A DNA stretch of 52,233 bases. Source: an uncultured Ellagibacter sp. (GTDB lineage: Bacteria > Actinomycetota > Coriobacteriia > Coriobacteriales > Eggerthellaceae). The translations under genes and the position numbers were made by a program. The stretch covers positions 1 through 52,233 of the forward strand of contig CAKUKU010000014.1 of NCBI GenBank assembly GCA_934663775.1, read 5' to 3'. Under the pieces are notes generated by a model. That model was given only the letters and a program-made list of their open reading frames with translations. It was not told where the DNA came from and made no database searches. Within the stretch, counting starts at the first letter, position 1. Every line of letters starts with the position of its first letter. Below are positions 33,786 through 43,145 of this stretch, piece by piece.

Positions 33786-35393
33786 GAGGGCATAAGAGTC
33801 AGAGCGAGGTACTACACTTAAACTCGTATGACAAAAAATTGCATGTTCTTTTAAAAAATTGTTATACCTTTCAATATGTTGGTTGTTAGATTTTGAAAGC
33901 ACCTTTGATTCGGAAACGGCTTGCTCTTTAAGGTTCATGCAGGTAGCAGATGGATTGACTCTCTTGCTACCTGCATTCATCTTCAACGATATGAAGTGTG
34001 CACCGTATCGTTTCCTGTACATCCAGGCTAGCATGGCCTTTCGGCTGGTCTCTTGTTGTGCAACAAGAGAAAGCTCCTCGTGCTTCTTTCTACGTGTGCA
34101 AGTGGAGCTCGATTGGGTCGTTGCCTTGCCAAGTACTCCGGCAACCGTTCTCAGCGAGCAGCCAACCAGCTCCGAAACCTCTTTCTGCGTCAGGTTGCCG
34201 CTCCCATAAAGGCTCACAATTCGTTCGTTGCGCGCTCTTCTGCGGGACGATGTCTCGCGTTTCGCCTTCTCGCGCATGAGCGATCGAGTGGAAGCATGGA
34301 AGCGAATGCGCGACTTCTCGCCGTCGGTGAGGGCAAGAAGTTCGGTGATTTTCTGAGCGCTTAAAACGTAAAACCCGCGCTGCCCGCGCACGTTCACCAC
34401 GCGGTCGACGGAACGGATGACCCCCTCAAGCTCAGATGGCGGGAGGGGAGAGGAAAACCGGGCGTTGAACTGCACAAGCTCTTGCTTGGCGGCCGCTTTC
34501 CCGGAAAGCTGAACGGCAGTGTTGTAGAACACGAAGCACATAAGCTCACGTGAGCCTTCGCAGCAAAACCCGCGGAGCGCTTGCAGCGACACGACGTTTT
34601 GAAGACGCGAGCGCAAAAGCGGACTGTCGCCGCCCTTGCGCAGGGCCTTCGCGATGCAGCTGTTCGCAGGGCGACTCGAGTGGTCGCGTGCTTCAGGTGC
34701 CGGCAAGCTCGTCTTCAATTCAGCCAGGTCGTAGTAATTGCTGTTGGAGGCAAGAAGGCTCGCGAAACGACCCGCAGCGGGATTGAACGACCCCGGCACG
34801 CGCGAAACGCGAGTGAAATCGAAGACTTTCTCGTCGACCTCGATGCAGGATATGGGCGCTAAAAGGCGGGCAAGCGCATGCGCAAGCTGCCGCTGGGTGT
34901 ACCTGAAAAGATTGACCGCCTTATCGTTGGCCTGCCCGTTTGCAGCGCATCGGTAAGGAATCGAACGCTTTAGCACATAGTAAAGGTGCAGGCCGCGGCC
35001 TGAATCCACAATAAGCGTGGGCTCGGGGATGCGCCCTGCGCGGATCGCCTCGCCAATGGATGCGAAAGCCTCTTCGATTGCGCTGCGCGACGTTTCGGGT
35101 GTTGCGGCGTGGCAGTCAAGATCGAAGAAAAGGGCGTTCAGCTGCCTGAGCGCATCGCTGCGCCGATGAGCGCCGGCGAACCCGTTCACGGAGGCGTAAA
35201 GCGACCCGTATTCGGGGGAGCCTATGAAATCGAGGTGCGAACGTCGGTGCATCGACTCGCTCCAAACACCATCGACGCAGGTCGCAACGGCATAAACGCT
35301 GTTGCGATCGTCATGATAAAGCGTGCGGAAAAACGTCTCCCTCTCGATTGAGAGATGTTTCGCGCCCTCGCTATGTTGAGCACCCATCGACAC
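33765..35393 (-). CDS. Plasmid-type replication protein with archaeo-eukaryotic primase (AEP) domain
   Basis: 542 residues from a GTG at 35393 (an ATG at 35387 is an alternative). The AEP-type catalytic pattern is present: hydrophobic-DxD in NALFFDLDCH (Asp91, Asp93), then DSGRGLHLYYVL with the conserved His136, and a third acidic region at IEVDEKVFDFTRVSRVPGSF, whose RVPGS end is common in plasmid primases. A C-terminal helix-turn-helix (about 390-425: SGNLTQKEVSELVGCSLRTV) could bind the origin. This architecture is that of primase/initiator proteins of Gram-positive plasmids. The protein probably starts replication near the AT-rich sequences flanking the island. No relaxase or integrase is present. 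GC content is intermediate. Confidence 0.85.
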   Translation of the reverse strand: MSMGAQHSEGAKHLSIERETFFRTLYHDDRNSVYAVATCVDGVWSESMHRRSHLDFIGSPEYGSLYASVNGFAGAHRRSDALRQLNALFFDLDCHAATPETSRSAIEEAFASIGEAIRAGRIPEPTLIVDSGRGLHLYYVLKRSIPYRCAANGQANDKAVNLFRYTQRQLAHALARLLAPISCIEVDEKVFDFTRVSRVPGSFNPAAGRFASLLASNSNYYDLAELKTSLPAPEARDHSSRPANSCIAKALRKGGDSPLLRSRLQNVVSLQALRGFCCEGSRELMCFVFYNTAVQLSGKAAAKQELVQFNARFSSPLPPSELEGVIRSVDRVVNVRGQRGFYVLSAQKITELLALTDGEKSRIRFHASTRSLMREKAKRETSSRRRARNERIVSLYGSGNLTQKEVSELVGCSLRTVAGVLGKATTQSSSTCTRRKKHEELSLVAQQETSRKAMLAWMYRKRYGAHFISLKMNAGSKRVNPSATCMNLKEQAVSESKVLSKSNNQHIERYNNFLKEHAIFCHTSLSVVPRSDSYALLCRWVV

Positions 35394-35489
35394 AATGCAC
35401 CTAACCGACGATCGAAGCGAGACTCCGATCGCAAGACGAGTGGACGATTCCTATGTCGATATGGAAAAGCAGCGAAGAACGCGTGCGTG

Positions 35490-35518
35490 TTGCGCGCGAC
35501 TCACCTAAGTGATAAAAT
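35490..35518 (+). promoter_or_regulatory. Promoter of a candidate small RNA
   Basis: TTGCGC at 35490-35495, a 17-nt spacer, TAAAAT at 35513-35518. A transcript beginning near 35525 would reach a strong terminator about 65 nt later. Confidence 0.5.
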
Positions 35519-35524
35519 ACTCAT

Positions 35525-35592
35525 TGCGACGTGAGTGATTTCGGTCACTTATCAAATCCCCTTCAGTTGGCGCTGAAGGGGATTTCTTTTTC
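35525..35592 (+). ncRNA. Candidate plasmid-control small RNA upstream of the replication gene
   Basis: The region between the promoter and a terminator contains a first hairpin (TGAGTGA 35532 / TCACTTA 35545, one G-T wobble) and a perfect 13-bp terminator stem. No start codon with a ribosome-binding site or useful frame lies inside. It is divergent from the replication gene, so if the replication mRNA starts beyond 35592 the two RNAs are complementary over the leader. That is the layout of countertranscribed RNAs controlling plasmid copy number. Inference only. Confidence 0.5.
35554..35592 (+). terminator. Strong intrinsic terminator
   Basis: AAATCCCCTTCAG (35554-35566), loop TTGGCG, perfect complement at 35573-35585, then CTTTTTC. 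The T-run points to the plus strand. Confidence 0.85.
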
Positions 35593-36029
35593 TTATCGAC
35601 CGGTTGCTTGCGCAACCAACTTACAGCAGCGAATTATAACAAGAAACATAGAAAAGTCCACCATTGTTTGTTATCGAAATGGCGGAAACGCCAGGTGCTA
35701 CCAACGGGGATGCGAATTCTAACAAGAAAACTGCTAGCAGACGATGGCGGCCCTCACTTCTTGGCGGGTGCTTCCAAGATAGCATGAAAACAGCTGTTGA
35801 AATGGAGAAACACCAGCTATGTTGCCCTTACATCTTGTTACTTACCATAGAAAGCCGAGATGCCGTTCGCCATACCGCGCCGAGGAAGCGCAAAAGCAGC
35901 CGAATCGGTTGAAATTCACAATCTCTTCACATCTAATTGCATGGCAAACTGGCAAGACCTCAAGTGAGCGAAGCCATCTGCTCGCGGTACAATAAAGGGG
36001 TTTTGAGAAGCCGCCAAGAAAGGAAACCC
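35593..36029. other. Right edge of the island, no gene recognised
   Basis: About 437 nt. It starts with a GGTTGC/GCAACC hairpin (35612) and TATAACAA (35635), then AT-richer sequence with an 82-codon open frame (35664-35912) whose product resembles nothing and has no ribosome-binding site. From about 35930 the sequence again looks like host DNA leading to apt. I find no direct repeat matching the left edge near 31200. Confidence 0.5.
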
Positions 36030-36563
36030 ATGGCCGCCTACGATTTCGAGGGTCATATCACCGACATTCCCGACTACCCCGAGAAGGGCGTAGTGTTCAA
36101 GGACATCACAACGCTTCTTAAGAACCCTGAGTGTTTTCACGCCGCCATCGACGAGATTGCGGACCATTTCAAAGACGCGGGCGTCACGAAGGTCGTCGGC
36201 GCCGAGGCGCGTGGATTCCTTATCGGCGCGCCTGTCGCATATCGGCTCGGCGCCGGGTTCGTGCCCGCGCGCAAGCCGGGGAAGCTCCCGCGCGAGGTGC
36301 GCTCGGTAAGCTACGCGCTCGAGTACGGCACCGACGAGCTGCAGATGCATACCGACGCGCTTGATCCTGACGATGCGGTGCTCATCATCGACGACTTGGT
36401 CGCCACGGGCGGCACGGCGGTGGCGCAGGCGAAGCTCGTTGCGCAGTTCGGTTGTAAGCTCGCGGGGATGGGCTTCCTCATGGAGCTCGACTTCCTGCAT
36501 CCTCGCGATGCCATCGCGAAAGTAACCGACGTCGACGTGTTCTCGCTCGTGCACGTGGAATAG
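36030..36563 (+). CDS. apt: Adenine phosphoribosyltransferase
   Basis: 177 residues from the ATG at 36030 after AGAAAGGA. Family motifs: YPEKGVVFKDITTLL near the N-terminus, VGAEARGFLIGAPVAY, RKPGKLPREV, and the PRPP-binding loop AVLIIDDLVATGGTA. Apt converts adenine and PRPP to AMP in purine salvage. Length and motif spacing are standard. Transcribed alone; the promoter should lie at the right edge of the plasmid-like island. Confidence 0.95.
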   Translation: MAAYDFEGHITDIPDYPEKGVVFKDITTLLKNPECFHAAIDEIADHFKDAGVTKVVGAEARGFLIGAPVAYRLGAGFVPARKPGKLPREVRSVSYALEYGTDELQMHTDALDPDDAVLIIDDLVATGGTAVAQAKLVAQFGCKLAGMGFLMELDFLHPRDAIAKVTDVDVFSLVHVE

Positions 36564-36695
36564 GGCGCGAGCCTATTCACGCTCAAGCGCCTGGTCAAGC
36601 GGTATGCTGGGAAAATCACCTTCTCATACAACCAAGAAAGGCCTCATGACGAGGCCGTTCCCTTTCGCGCGATTAATCTAGGCTGACAGTCGCCC

Positions 36696-37487
36696 TTACG
36701 AGAGCGTCGCGTCTACGGCTCGCATCACGGCGCCGCGCATGCCCGCGTCCTCGAGCGCGGCAACGCCTTTGATCGTGGTGCCGCCTGGGCTGCATACGGC
36801 GTCCTTCATGGCGCCAGGGTGGGTGCCCGTCGCCAGGTGAAGCTCGGCGGTTCCGGCCATCATCTGCGCGGCAAGGCGATAGGCGGTTTGACGGGGCAGG
36901 CCGTTTTTCACGCCACCGTCGGCAAGCGCCTCGAGAAACATTGCAGCAAAGGCGGGCCCGCAGCCGGCAAGCGCGCTCGCCGCCGAGAGCAGGCGCCCGG
37001 GCAGCGCCTCGATGAGCGCGATGGGGGAGAACAGCTCCGCGAACGCCTCCCATTCGTCATCCGCGAGCGAATGGCTTTCCTCGCATGCGATCACGCCCTT
37101 GCCGATCGCGATGGGCGTGTTCGGGATGGTGGAGAGATGGCGCGAGCCCTCCCCGAGCAGGTTCTCGTAGAAGTCGAATAGAAGGCCCGCCGCGACCGAG
37201 ACGACCGCCTTGCTGCGAAGTTTCTCGCGAATGGGGGAGAGCACGCCCTCCACCAGGTGGGGCTTCACGGCGACGATCACGATGTCGCTCGCATCGACCA
37301 CCTCGGCGGGGGAGTGCGCGGCGTGGATGCCGAGCGGCGTGCAGCGCGCCTCGAGCGCGTCGAAGTGCGCGGCGCAGGCGCAGATGCGGCTACCGTCGAC
37401 ACCTGCGTGCTCGACCAGGCCTTTCGCCATGGCGCCCGCCATGTTTCCGAATCCGATAAAGCCGATGCGTGCGGTTTGCGCGTCCAT
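36696..37487 (-). CDS. proC: Pyrroline-5-carboxylate reductase
   Basis: 263 residues from the ATG at 37487, preceded by GGAAGGGG; the frame continues upstream without support. The NAD(P)-binding motif is RIGFIGFGNMAGAMAKGL. VAVKPHLVEGVL, MPN-like STIPNTPIAIGKG and the C-terminal signature SALAGCGPAFAAMFLEALADGGV followed by CSPGGTTIKGVAALEDAG are diagnostic. It performs the last step of proline synthesis. No other proline genes adjoin it. Confidence 0.94.
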   Translation of the reverse strand: MDAQTARIGFIGFGNMAGAMAKGLVEHAGVDGSRICACAAHFDALEARCTPLGIHAAHSPAEVVDASDIVIVAVKPHLVEGVLSPIREKLRSKAVVSVAAGLLFDFYENLLGEGSRHLSTIPNTPIAIGKGVIACEESHSLADDEWEAFAELFSPIALIEALPGRLLSAASALAGCGPAFAAMFLEALADGGVKNGLPRQTAYRLAAQMMAGTAELHLATGTHPGAMKDAVCSPGGTTIKGVAALEDAGMRGAVMRAVDATLS

Positions 37488-37791
37488 GCTGCCCCTTCCG
37501 ACGGGAAAACGAGTTTCCGCCATTGTAGCGCAGCACGCTAGCAAGCGCCCTGCGCCAACGGCGGCAAGACATCGGGTGAGTCCGCTTCAATAATTCTCAT
37601 GATTAGCTAACATTTTCGGTAATCGTATATAAATGTATGACAACACGATATAGGATTCCCCTTACCCTTGAGCACCCTAAGCCTAACAAGGAGTCGATGG
37701 GTCCATTCGTGAAGCCGATAAGATTATCGCCGAGGGGCGTCCGGGCTGTTGTTCCTCTATAATGGTTGGGCGATACGAGAAAGGTGCGGAT
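37488..37791. other. AT-rich intergenic region with a possible Fur-like half site
   Basis: 304 nt with no gene. CTTCAATAATTCTCA at 37585-37599 has a perfect ATTCTCA right half of the Fur 7-1-7 consensus but a poor left half. TATAAT at 37758-37763 is a good -10 for the small gene at 37792, with no clear -35. Confidence 0.4.
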
Positions 37792-38001
37792 ATGCTGTAC
37801 AAAGTACGCTTCATCAAGAACTCCGAGCTGTCGGGGGTGCCCTACGTGTTCGAGGAGACCGAGCTCGAGGTTTCAGATGAGGCGGCGGCCCGCGCGGCGT
37901 ACGAGGCCGCGAAGCCTTCGGCCCCCGACGAGGCGCTGCGTATCGACTTGGTCTGCGGCGAGGGCTTCACCTGGGAAAAGGTCGCGGAAGACGCCTTGTA
38001 G
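37792..38001 (+). CDS. Small hypothetical protein
   Basis: 69 residues from the ATG at 37792, 7 nt after AGAAAGG; an upstream ATG at 37762 is less well placed. The product is acidic, with YKVRFIKNSE near the start and a helical middle (DEAAARAAYEAAKP). No signal peptide or membrane segment. Codon use matches the host, so it is probably a real gene, but I do not recognise the family. It precedes the phosphate transporter by about 170 nt. Confidence 0.65.
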   Translation: MLYKVRFIKNSELSGVPYVFEETELEVSDEAAARAAYEAAKPSAPDEALRIDLVCGEGFTWEKVAEDAL

Positions 38002-38172
38002 CGGACGGCCGCTCGCCGATTGCGGCCGCTTCTCGCCGCGCTTTACACGGACTTTACAATCGGCAGATGCTTTCAAGACACGCGCTCCCTATTGTTGTTC
38101 CCAGCCTCGAGGGACGGGTTGGGTTTAGCCCCTTCGAGCGAACGGGATACTCGAAGGGAGAACGAAAAACAC

Positions 38173-39336
38173 ATGGATCCGGCAACCCTGGTCGTTGTGG
38201 CGCTCGTCATCGTCACGGCGCTCACGTTCGATTTCACGAACGGCTTTCACGACACCGCCAACGCCATGGCGACCTCCATCGCCACCGGCGCGCTTAAACC
38301 GAAGACCGCCGTCATCGCGGCGGGCACGCTCAACCTGGTAGGCGCGTTTCTTTCCACCGAGGTGGCGAAGACCATCTCGGGCGGCATCATCAACGAGCAG
38401 CAGGTCACGATCAGCGCGGCCTTCATCTTCGCCGGCCTCGTTGGCGCAATCGTATGGAACCTCATCACCTGGCTCGTCGGTCTGCCGTCGAGCTCCTCGC
38501 ACGCGCTTTTCGGCGGCCTTGTGGGCGCCGTCATCGTGGGCGCGGGCGTCGAGGGCGTGAACTTCGGCGCTGTCCTCTCGAAGGTGCTCATCCCGGCGCT
38601 CGTGAGCCCGGTGGTTGCGGGGCTTGCGGCGTTCTGTGCGGTGCGGCTCATCTTCTTCGTGGTGCGCAAGATGGAAGACGGCCAGGTCGAGTCGGGATTC
38701 CGCCACGGCCAGACGGTGACGGCGTGCCTGGTTGCCCTCTCGCATGGCACCAACGACGCCCAAAAGACCATGGGCATCATCACGCTCACGCTCATCGCCG
38801 TCGGGTTCCAACCCTCCGGAACCGGTCCCGAGCTGTGGGTCGTCGCCATCTGCGGGGTCGCCATCGCACTCGGCACCTACATGGGCGGCTGGCGCGTCAT
38901 CCGCACGCTCGGCAAGGGCTTAACCGAAATCTCGACCCCGCAGGGCTTCGCCGCAGAGGCAGCTTCGGCGACCACGATTCTCGTCTCCTCACACATGGGC
39001 TTCGCGCTCTCGACCACGCAGGTGTGCTCCGGCTCGATCATCGGCACTGGGCTCGGCAAGAAGGGCAACAAGGTGAACTGGGGCGTTGCCGGCAAGATGG
39101 TCATCGCATGGCTCGTCACCTTCCCTGCCGCCGGCATCATCGGCGCGCTTGCCTGCGCGCTCGCGAAGACGGGTCTTTGGGGGACCATCGCGGTCGCCGT
39201 CATCGCGTGCGCCGTGGCTTTCGCCATCTGGCGTATGTCGAGGCGCAACCCGATCAACTCCGCGAACGTCAACGAGCGCGCCGACGTCAAGATCAACGCC
39301 GCGACGAAGGCCGCGACCGCGACGGCAGCTGCTTAA
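38173..39336 (+). CDS. pit: PiT-family inorganic phosphate transporter
   Basis: 387 residues from the ATG at 38173. The PiT signature appears twice, as expected: FDFTNGFHDTANAMATSIATG in the N-terminal repeat (in two parts) and VALSHGTNDAQKTMG in the C-terminal repeat. LPSSSSHALFGGLVGA and SSHMGFALSTTQVCSGSI are the paired re-entrant segments. About ten membrane helices. It imports phosphate with H+ or Na+. The last 30 residues are hydrophilic and Ala/Thr-rich. It is followed 20 nt later by a small membrane protein and a Usp gene. Confidence 0.93.
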   Translation: MDPATLVVVALVIVTALTFDFTNGFHDTANAMATSIATGALKPKTAVIAAGTLNLVGAFLSTEVAKTISGGIINEQQVTISAAFIFAGLVGAIVWNLITWLVGLPSSSSHALFGGLVGAVIVGAGVEGVNFGAVLSKVLIPALVSPVVAGLAAFCAVRLIFFVVRKMEDGQVESGFRHGQTVTACLVALSHGTNDAQKTMGIITLTLIAVGFQPSGTGPELWVVAICGVAIALGTYMGGWRVIRTLGKGLTEISTPQGFAAEAASATTILVSSHMGFALSTTQVCSGSIIGTGLGKKGNKVNWGVAGKMVIAWLVTFPAAGIIGALACALAKTGLWGTIAVAVIACAVAFAIWRMSRRNPINSANVNERADVKINAATKAATATAAA

Positions 39337-39355
39337 GCGAGGAGGGATTCATCGT

Positions 39356-39586
39356 ATGCTCACTCAAGAAATCGTTAGTTTCATCACTGTTCTCGTCGTT
39401 GCCGTTTGTGTTGCGTGCTCGATTAGCGTACTGTATGCATCGGGGCTGCGCTTGTGGGCGCGCGCCGATGGGGACGTGGAGCGCGAAATGCGTTTGATGA
39501 CCCGCCTCGCCTCGGCCGTCTGCTTCGCCGCCTGCGTGGCCATCGTGCTGTTCGCACTGTGGCTCATGATTCCGATGTTTCATTAG
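39356..39586 (+). CDS. Small two-helix membrane protein
   Basis: 76 residues after GGAGGG. Two hydrophobic helices (about 8-30 and 50-73) are joined by a charged loop (RLWARADGDVEREMRLMTR). No family recognised. It sits between pit and the universal stress protein, 19 nt and 25 nt from each, so all three are probably one operon; it may be an accessory subunit of the phosphate transporter, by position only. Confidence 0.7.
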   Translation: MLTQEIVSFITVLVVAVCVACSISVLYASGLRLWARADGDVEREMRLMTRLASAVCFAACVAIVLFALWLMIPMFH

Positions 39587-39611
39587 CTGAGAAGGGGAAC
39601 GGAGGCTCACC

Positions 39612-40469
39612 ATGGCGAGCATTCTCGTTGGTGTCGACGGAAGCGAGCGCGGGCGCCGCGCACTGGATTGGGCGGTCGCGCGCGCTGAGCGCACGGGCGC
39701 AAGCGTGCTCATGCTCGCGGTCGTGAATTCCGCGGAGGCGAAGAAGCTTGGCGCCGAGGCCGAGATGGTGCACACCACCGTCGAGGCGGCGCTGCGCGAG
39801 AAGAAGGACGCGGTCGCGGCAGGGCACCCCGGCGTGGCCATCGAGACGAAGATCGTCGACGGATCGACGGTCGAGGCGATCGTCGATGAAGCCGCGAACC
39901 ACGACATGGTTGTTTTGGGTTCGCATCACGGCGCGTCGATCACCGAGACGTTCGGCGGCGCGACGGGGCTTCGCGTGTCCGTGCAGGTGAAGATCCCCAC
40001 GGTTGTCGTGCCGTGCGACTGGGACGTGACCTGCGCCGGCAAGTCGGGCATCGTCGTGGGCGTGGGCCCCGACAACGTGTCGGAGGCCGCGGTGGCGTTC
40101 GGCGTGGGCGAGGCGATCGACACCGCGCAGCCGCTCGAGCTCGTGAGCGCGTGGGGCATCCCCGCCTGGATGGCGCGCCCGGCCGAGAGCATGGGCGGCG
40201 GGCTTGAAGAGGTAGGTCGTCAGCGTCAAGCCGAGGTCGACGCGTTCGTCTCGCGCGTGAAGACCGCGAACCCCGCGCTCGACGTCGTGGGCCGCTCCAT
40301 CGAAGGGCCCTCTCCCACGCGCGTGCTTCTCGATGCATCGAAGGACGCGCAGCTGCTCGTTTTGGGCACGCATTCCCGTGCCGCGCTCGGCCGCGCGCTG
40401 TTCGGCTCGGTCACGCACAGCATGCTTTTGAACCTGGCGACGCCGACGGTGGTCGTTCCGAAGGCGTAA
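39612..40469 (+). CDS. Tandem-domain universal stress protein
   Basis: 285 residues with two UspA domains (about 1-140 and 145-285). The first begins ASILVGVDGSERGRRALDWA and both end with the ATP-type motif, in the second as VLGTHSRAALGRALFGSVTH SMLL. The G-2x-G-9x-G(S/T) ATP-binding pattern is intact in the second and partly altered in the first (GSHHGASITETFGGATG). It is the last gene of the pit operon and might link phosphate or energy status to stress survival. Precise role unknown. Confidence 0.9.
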   Translation: MASILVGVDGSERGRRALDWAVARAERTGASVLMLAVVNSAEAKKLGAEAEMVHTTVEAALREKKDAVAAGHPGVAIETKIVDGSTVEAIVDEAANHDMVVLGSHHGASITETFGGATGLRVSVQVKIPTVVVPCDWDVTCAGKSGIVVGVGPDNVSEAAVAFGVGEAIDTAQPLELVSAWGIPAWMARPAESMGGGLEEVGRQRQAEVDAFVSRVKTANPALDVVGRSIEGPSPTRVLLDASKDAQLLVLGTHSRAALGRALFGSVTHSMLLNLATPTVVVPKA

Positions 40470-40566
40470 AGGCCCGCTTGAGTGCGGGCTCCCGAGGGGC
40501 GGGTGCGTGCTCGCGCGAGGAGCTCTCGCACGAAGGGCACGATTCCGCGTCTCCCGCATCGACTGC

Positions 40567-40601
40567 AAAGGCTCGCGATCTGGCCGGTCGCGAGCCTTTT
40601 T
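40567..40601 (+). terminator. Intrinsic terminator
   Basis: AAAGGCTCGCGA (40567-40578) with TCGCGAGCCTTT (40588-40599), then TT. About 100 nt after the Usp stop; a smaller GCCCGC/GCGGGC hairpin lies at 40473-40490. Confidence 0.8.
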
Positions 40602-40718
40602 GCGTGGAAATGGGCGCCTGTTGCACGCCTGAAACACGCGGGGGCGCCAAGTGTAGGATAATGGGCGGCGTGTAAACCGCAAGGCCGGCCGCGGGGCCGG
40701 ATGAGATGAGGGGTTCCT

Positions 40719-43007
40719 ATGATCAAGCTTTACGATGGCGGAGTGTTCCTGCGCGAAGGAACCGAGATCGTTCCCGAAGCGGAAGCGGCGGCGCGCGGCA
40801 TCGCGGCGACGCCCGACGAGGCGCGGCGCGAGACGATTGCGTATTCTATCCTGCAGGCGCACAACACCTCGGGCGACCCGGACGCGCTCAAGATCCGCTT
40901 CGACGCGATGGCCAGCCACGACATCACCTTCGTCGGCATCATCCAGACCGCGCGCGCGTCGGGAATGACCGAGTTTCCCTTGCCCTACGTGCTCACCAAT
41001 TGCCACAACTCGCTGTGCGCCGTGGGCGGTACCATCAACGAGGACGACCACGTCTTCGGGCTTTCTGCCGCGAAGAAGTACGGCGGCATCTTCGTACCCC
41101 CGCACATCGCCGTGATCCACTCCTTCATGCGCGAGAACTTCGCCGGCTGCGGCAAGATGATCTTAGGCTCCGACTCGCATACCCGCTACGGCGCGCTCGG
41201 TACGATGGCCATCGGCGAGGGCGGCGGTGAGCTGGCCAAACAGCTTTTACGCGACACCTACGACGTGGCGTATCCGGGCGTTGTGGCAATATATCTGGAA
41301 GGCGCCCCGCGCCCTGGCGTCGGTCCGCACGACGTGGCGCTCGCCATCATCCGCGAGGTGTTTGCGAAGGGTTACGTGAAGAACAAGGTGATGGAGTTCG
41401 TGGGCCCGGGCATCGCGTCGATGACGACCGATTTCAGAAACGGCGTCGACGTCATGACGACCGAGACCACGTGCCTGTCCTCTATTTGGGCCACCGATGA
41501 GGACACGCACGCCTTCCTTGCAGCTCACGGGCGCGGCGAGGAATACAAAAAGCTCGCACCCGGCAAGGTTGCCTACTACGACGGCTGCGTGCGCGTGAAC
41601 CTCTCCGAGATCCTGCCGATGATCGCGCTTCCGTTCCACCCGTCGAATGGCTACACGATCGCCGAGCTCAACGAGAACCTCGAGGACATCCTCCACGAGG
41701 TCGAGGTAGAGGCCGCGCGCATCGGCGGCGACAAGGTCAATTTCAGCCTGCTCGACAAGATCGAGGGCGGGCGTCTGCGCGTGCAGCAGGGTGTCATCGC
41801 CGGTTGCTCGGGCGGCAACTACGATTCGGTCGTCCAGGCGGCGCGCGCGCTTAAGGGCGCAAACATCGGCTGCGGTGAGTTCGCGCTGTCGGTCTATCCC
41901 ACAAGCCAGCCGGTCGCGCTTGAGCTGACGCGCCGCGGCTACATCTACGACCTCATGGAGGCGGGCGCCATCGTGCGCACGGCGTTCTGCGGTCCGTGCT
42001 TCGGCGCCGGCGACACGCCCGCGAACAACGGGCTTTCCATCCGCCACACCACGCGCAACTTCCCTAATCGCGAGGGCTCCAAGCCCGGCAACGGCCAGCT
42101 GTCGGCGGTCGCGCTCATGGACGCGCGCTCCATCGCGGCGACGGCGGCTGCGGGCGGCATCCTGACCCCCGCGACCGACCTGCCGGAGGAGACGTGGGAC
42201 GAGGCGTGCGAGTACACCTTCGACTCCGCGCCCTACGACAAGCGCGTGTACTGGGGATTCGGCAAGGCGAAGCCCGATGCCGAGCTTGTCGAGGGGCCGA
42301 ACATCAAGCCGTGGCCTTCCATGGAGCCGCTCGGTGAGAACATCCTTTTGAAGGTGTGCTCGAAGATCATGGACCCCGTGACTACTACTGACGAGCTCAT
42401 TCCCTCGGGCGAGACGAGCTCGTATCGCTCGAACCCGCTCGGCTTAGCCGAGTTCACGCTCTCGCGCCGCGATCCTGAATACGTCGGGCGCTCGAAGGAG
42501 GTCGATGCGGTGGAGAAGCGCCGCGTGGCGGGGGAGAGCCTTATCAAGGCCGATCCCGAGCTCGCCGTCGTGTTCGCGGCGCTCAACGGCGCGGGCGTGG
42601 ACGTCGATGCATCCCGCGTGGAGTACGGCAGCATGATCTACGCGAAAAAGCCCGGCGACGGAAGCGCGCGCGAGCAGGCGGCGAGCTGCCAGCGCGTGAT
42701 CGGCGGCCTTGCGAACATCGTTGAGGAATACGCCACGAAGCGCTACCGCTCGAACGTGATGAACTGGGGCATGGTGCCCTTCCAGCTTGCGGGCGAGCCG
42801 CCTTTCGAGGTGGGCGACTACGTGTACGTGCCGGGTATTCGCGAGGTGATCGGGGGCGACCTGTCGCACATCGCCGCGTGGGCGGTTCATGCGGGCGAGG
42901 CGCGCAAGATTTCGCTTTACGTGGCCGATATGACCGATGAGGAGCGGGCCATCGTGCGCGCGGGCTGCCTTATCAACTATAATCGTGCGCGTCGCGAAAA
43001 AGAGTAG
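40719..43007 (+). CDS. Aconitase-family hydratase (YbhJ-like)
   Basis: 762 residues. The 4Fe-4S ligands of the aconitase family are recognisable, in VIAGCSGGN and the CGPCFG pair. Substrate-site segments include [20 protein letters not shown], and the swivel domain contains [14 protein letters not shown]. Overall length and the lack of a long N-terminal extension fit the uncharacterised YbhJ group rather than AcnA (about 890) or AcnB (about 865). A citrate-type hydratase reaction is possible but the true substrate is unknown. It follows a terminator and is preceded by AGGGG near the ATG. Confidence 0.87.
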   Translation: MIKLYDGGVFLREGTEIVPEAEAAARGIAATPDEARRETIAYSILQAHNTSGDPDALKIRFDAMASHDITFVGIIQTARASGMTEFPLPYVLTNCHNSLCAVGGTINEDDHVFGLSAAKKYGGIFVPPHIAVIHSFMRENFAGCGKMILGSDSHTRYGALGTMAIGEGGGELAKQLLRDTYDVAYPGVVAIYLEGAPRPGVGPHDVALAIIREVFAKGYVKNKVMEFVGPGIASMTTDFRNGVDVMTTETTCLSSIWATDEDTHAFLAAHGRGEEYKKLAPGKVAYYDGCVRVNLSEILPMIALPFHPSNGYTIAELNENLEDILHEVEVEAARIGGDKVNFSLLDKIEGGRLRVQQGVIAGCSGGNYDSVVQAARALKGANIGCGEFALSVYPTSQPVALELTRRGYIYDLMEAGAIVRTAFCGPCFGAGDTPANNGLSIRHTTRNFPNREGSKPGNGQLSAVALMDARSIAATAAAGGILTPATDLPEETWDEACEYTFDSAPYDKRVYWGFGKAKPDAELVEGPNIKPWPSMEPLGENILLKVCSKIMDPVTTTDELIPSGETSSYRSNPLGLAEFTLSRRDPEYVGRSKEVDAVEKRRVAGESLIKADPELAVVFAALNGAGVDVDASRVEYGSMIYAKKPGDGSAREQAASCQRVIGGLANIVEEYATKRYRSNVMNWGMVPFQLAGEPPFEVGDYVYVPGIREVIGGDLSHIAAWAVHAGEARKISLYVADMTDEERAIVRAGCLINYNRARREKE

Positions 43008-43053
43008 CACGGCGCACGGGCTTATGGCGTAAAGCCGCCCGGAGCGCGGGGAC

Positions 43054-43077
43054 CTTGCGGGGGAGCGCCCTCGCAAG
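43054..43077 (+). promoter_or_regulatory. Leader hairpin before the SNF-type symporter
   Basis: CTTGCG-G-GGG (43054-43063) with CCC-T-CGCAAG (43068-43077), 4-nt loop AGCG, one wobble. It lies upstream of the terminator-like stem at 43092 and may be part of an attenuator. Confidence 0.45.
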
Positions 43078-43091
43078 ATGAGTTGCATCGG

Positions 43092-43128
43092 ACACGGGGC
43101 ATGCCGGCAAGGCGCGCCCCGTGTTTTC
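43092..43128 (+). terminator. Terminator or attenuator before the SNF-type symporter
   Basis: ACACGGGGC (43092-43100) with GCCCCGTGT (43116-43124) and TTT behind. It may end the hydratase transcript or control entry to the symporter gene, whose ATG is 18 nt after it. Confidence 0.65.
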
Positions 43129-43145
43129 GGTTGGGGAGGTTATGC

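Noticed and set aside
35664..35912. 82-codon frame at the right edge of the island
   Set aside because: No ribosome-binding site and no similarity that I can recognise; likely random in AT-rich DNA.
39564..41120. A 518-codon minus-strand frame
   Set aside because: Antisense to the Usp gene and the hydratase; His/Arg-rich with no domain.
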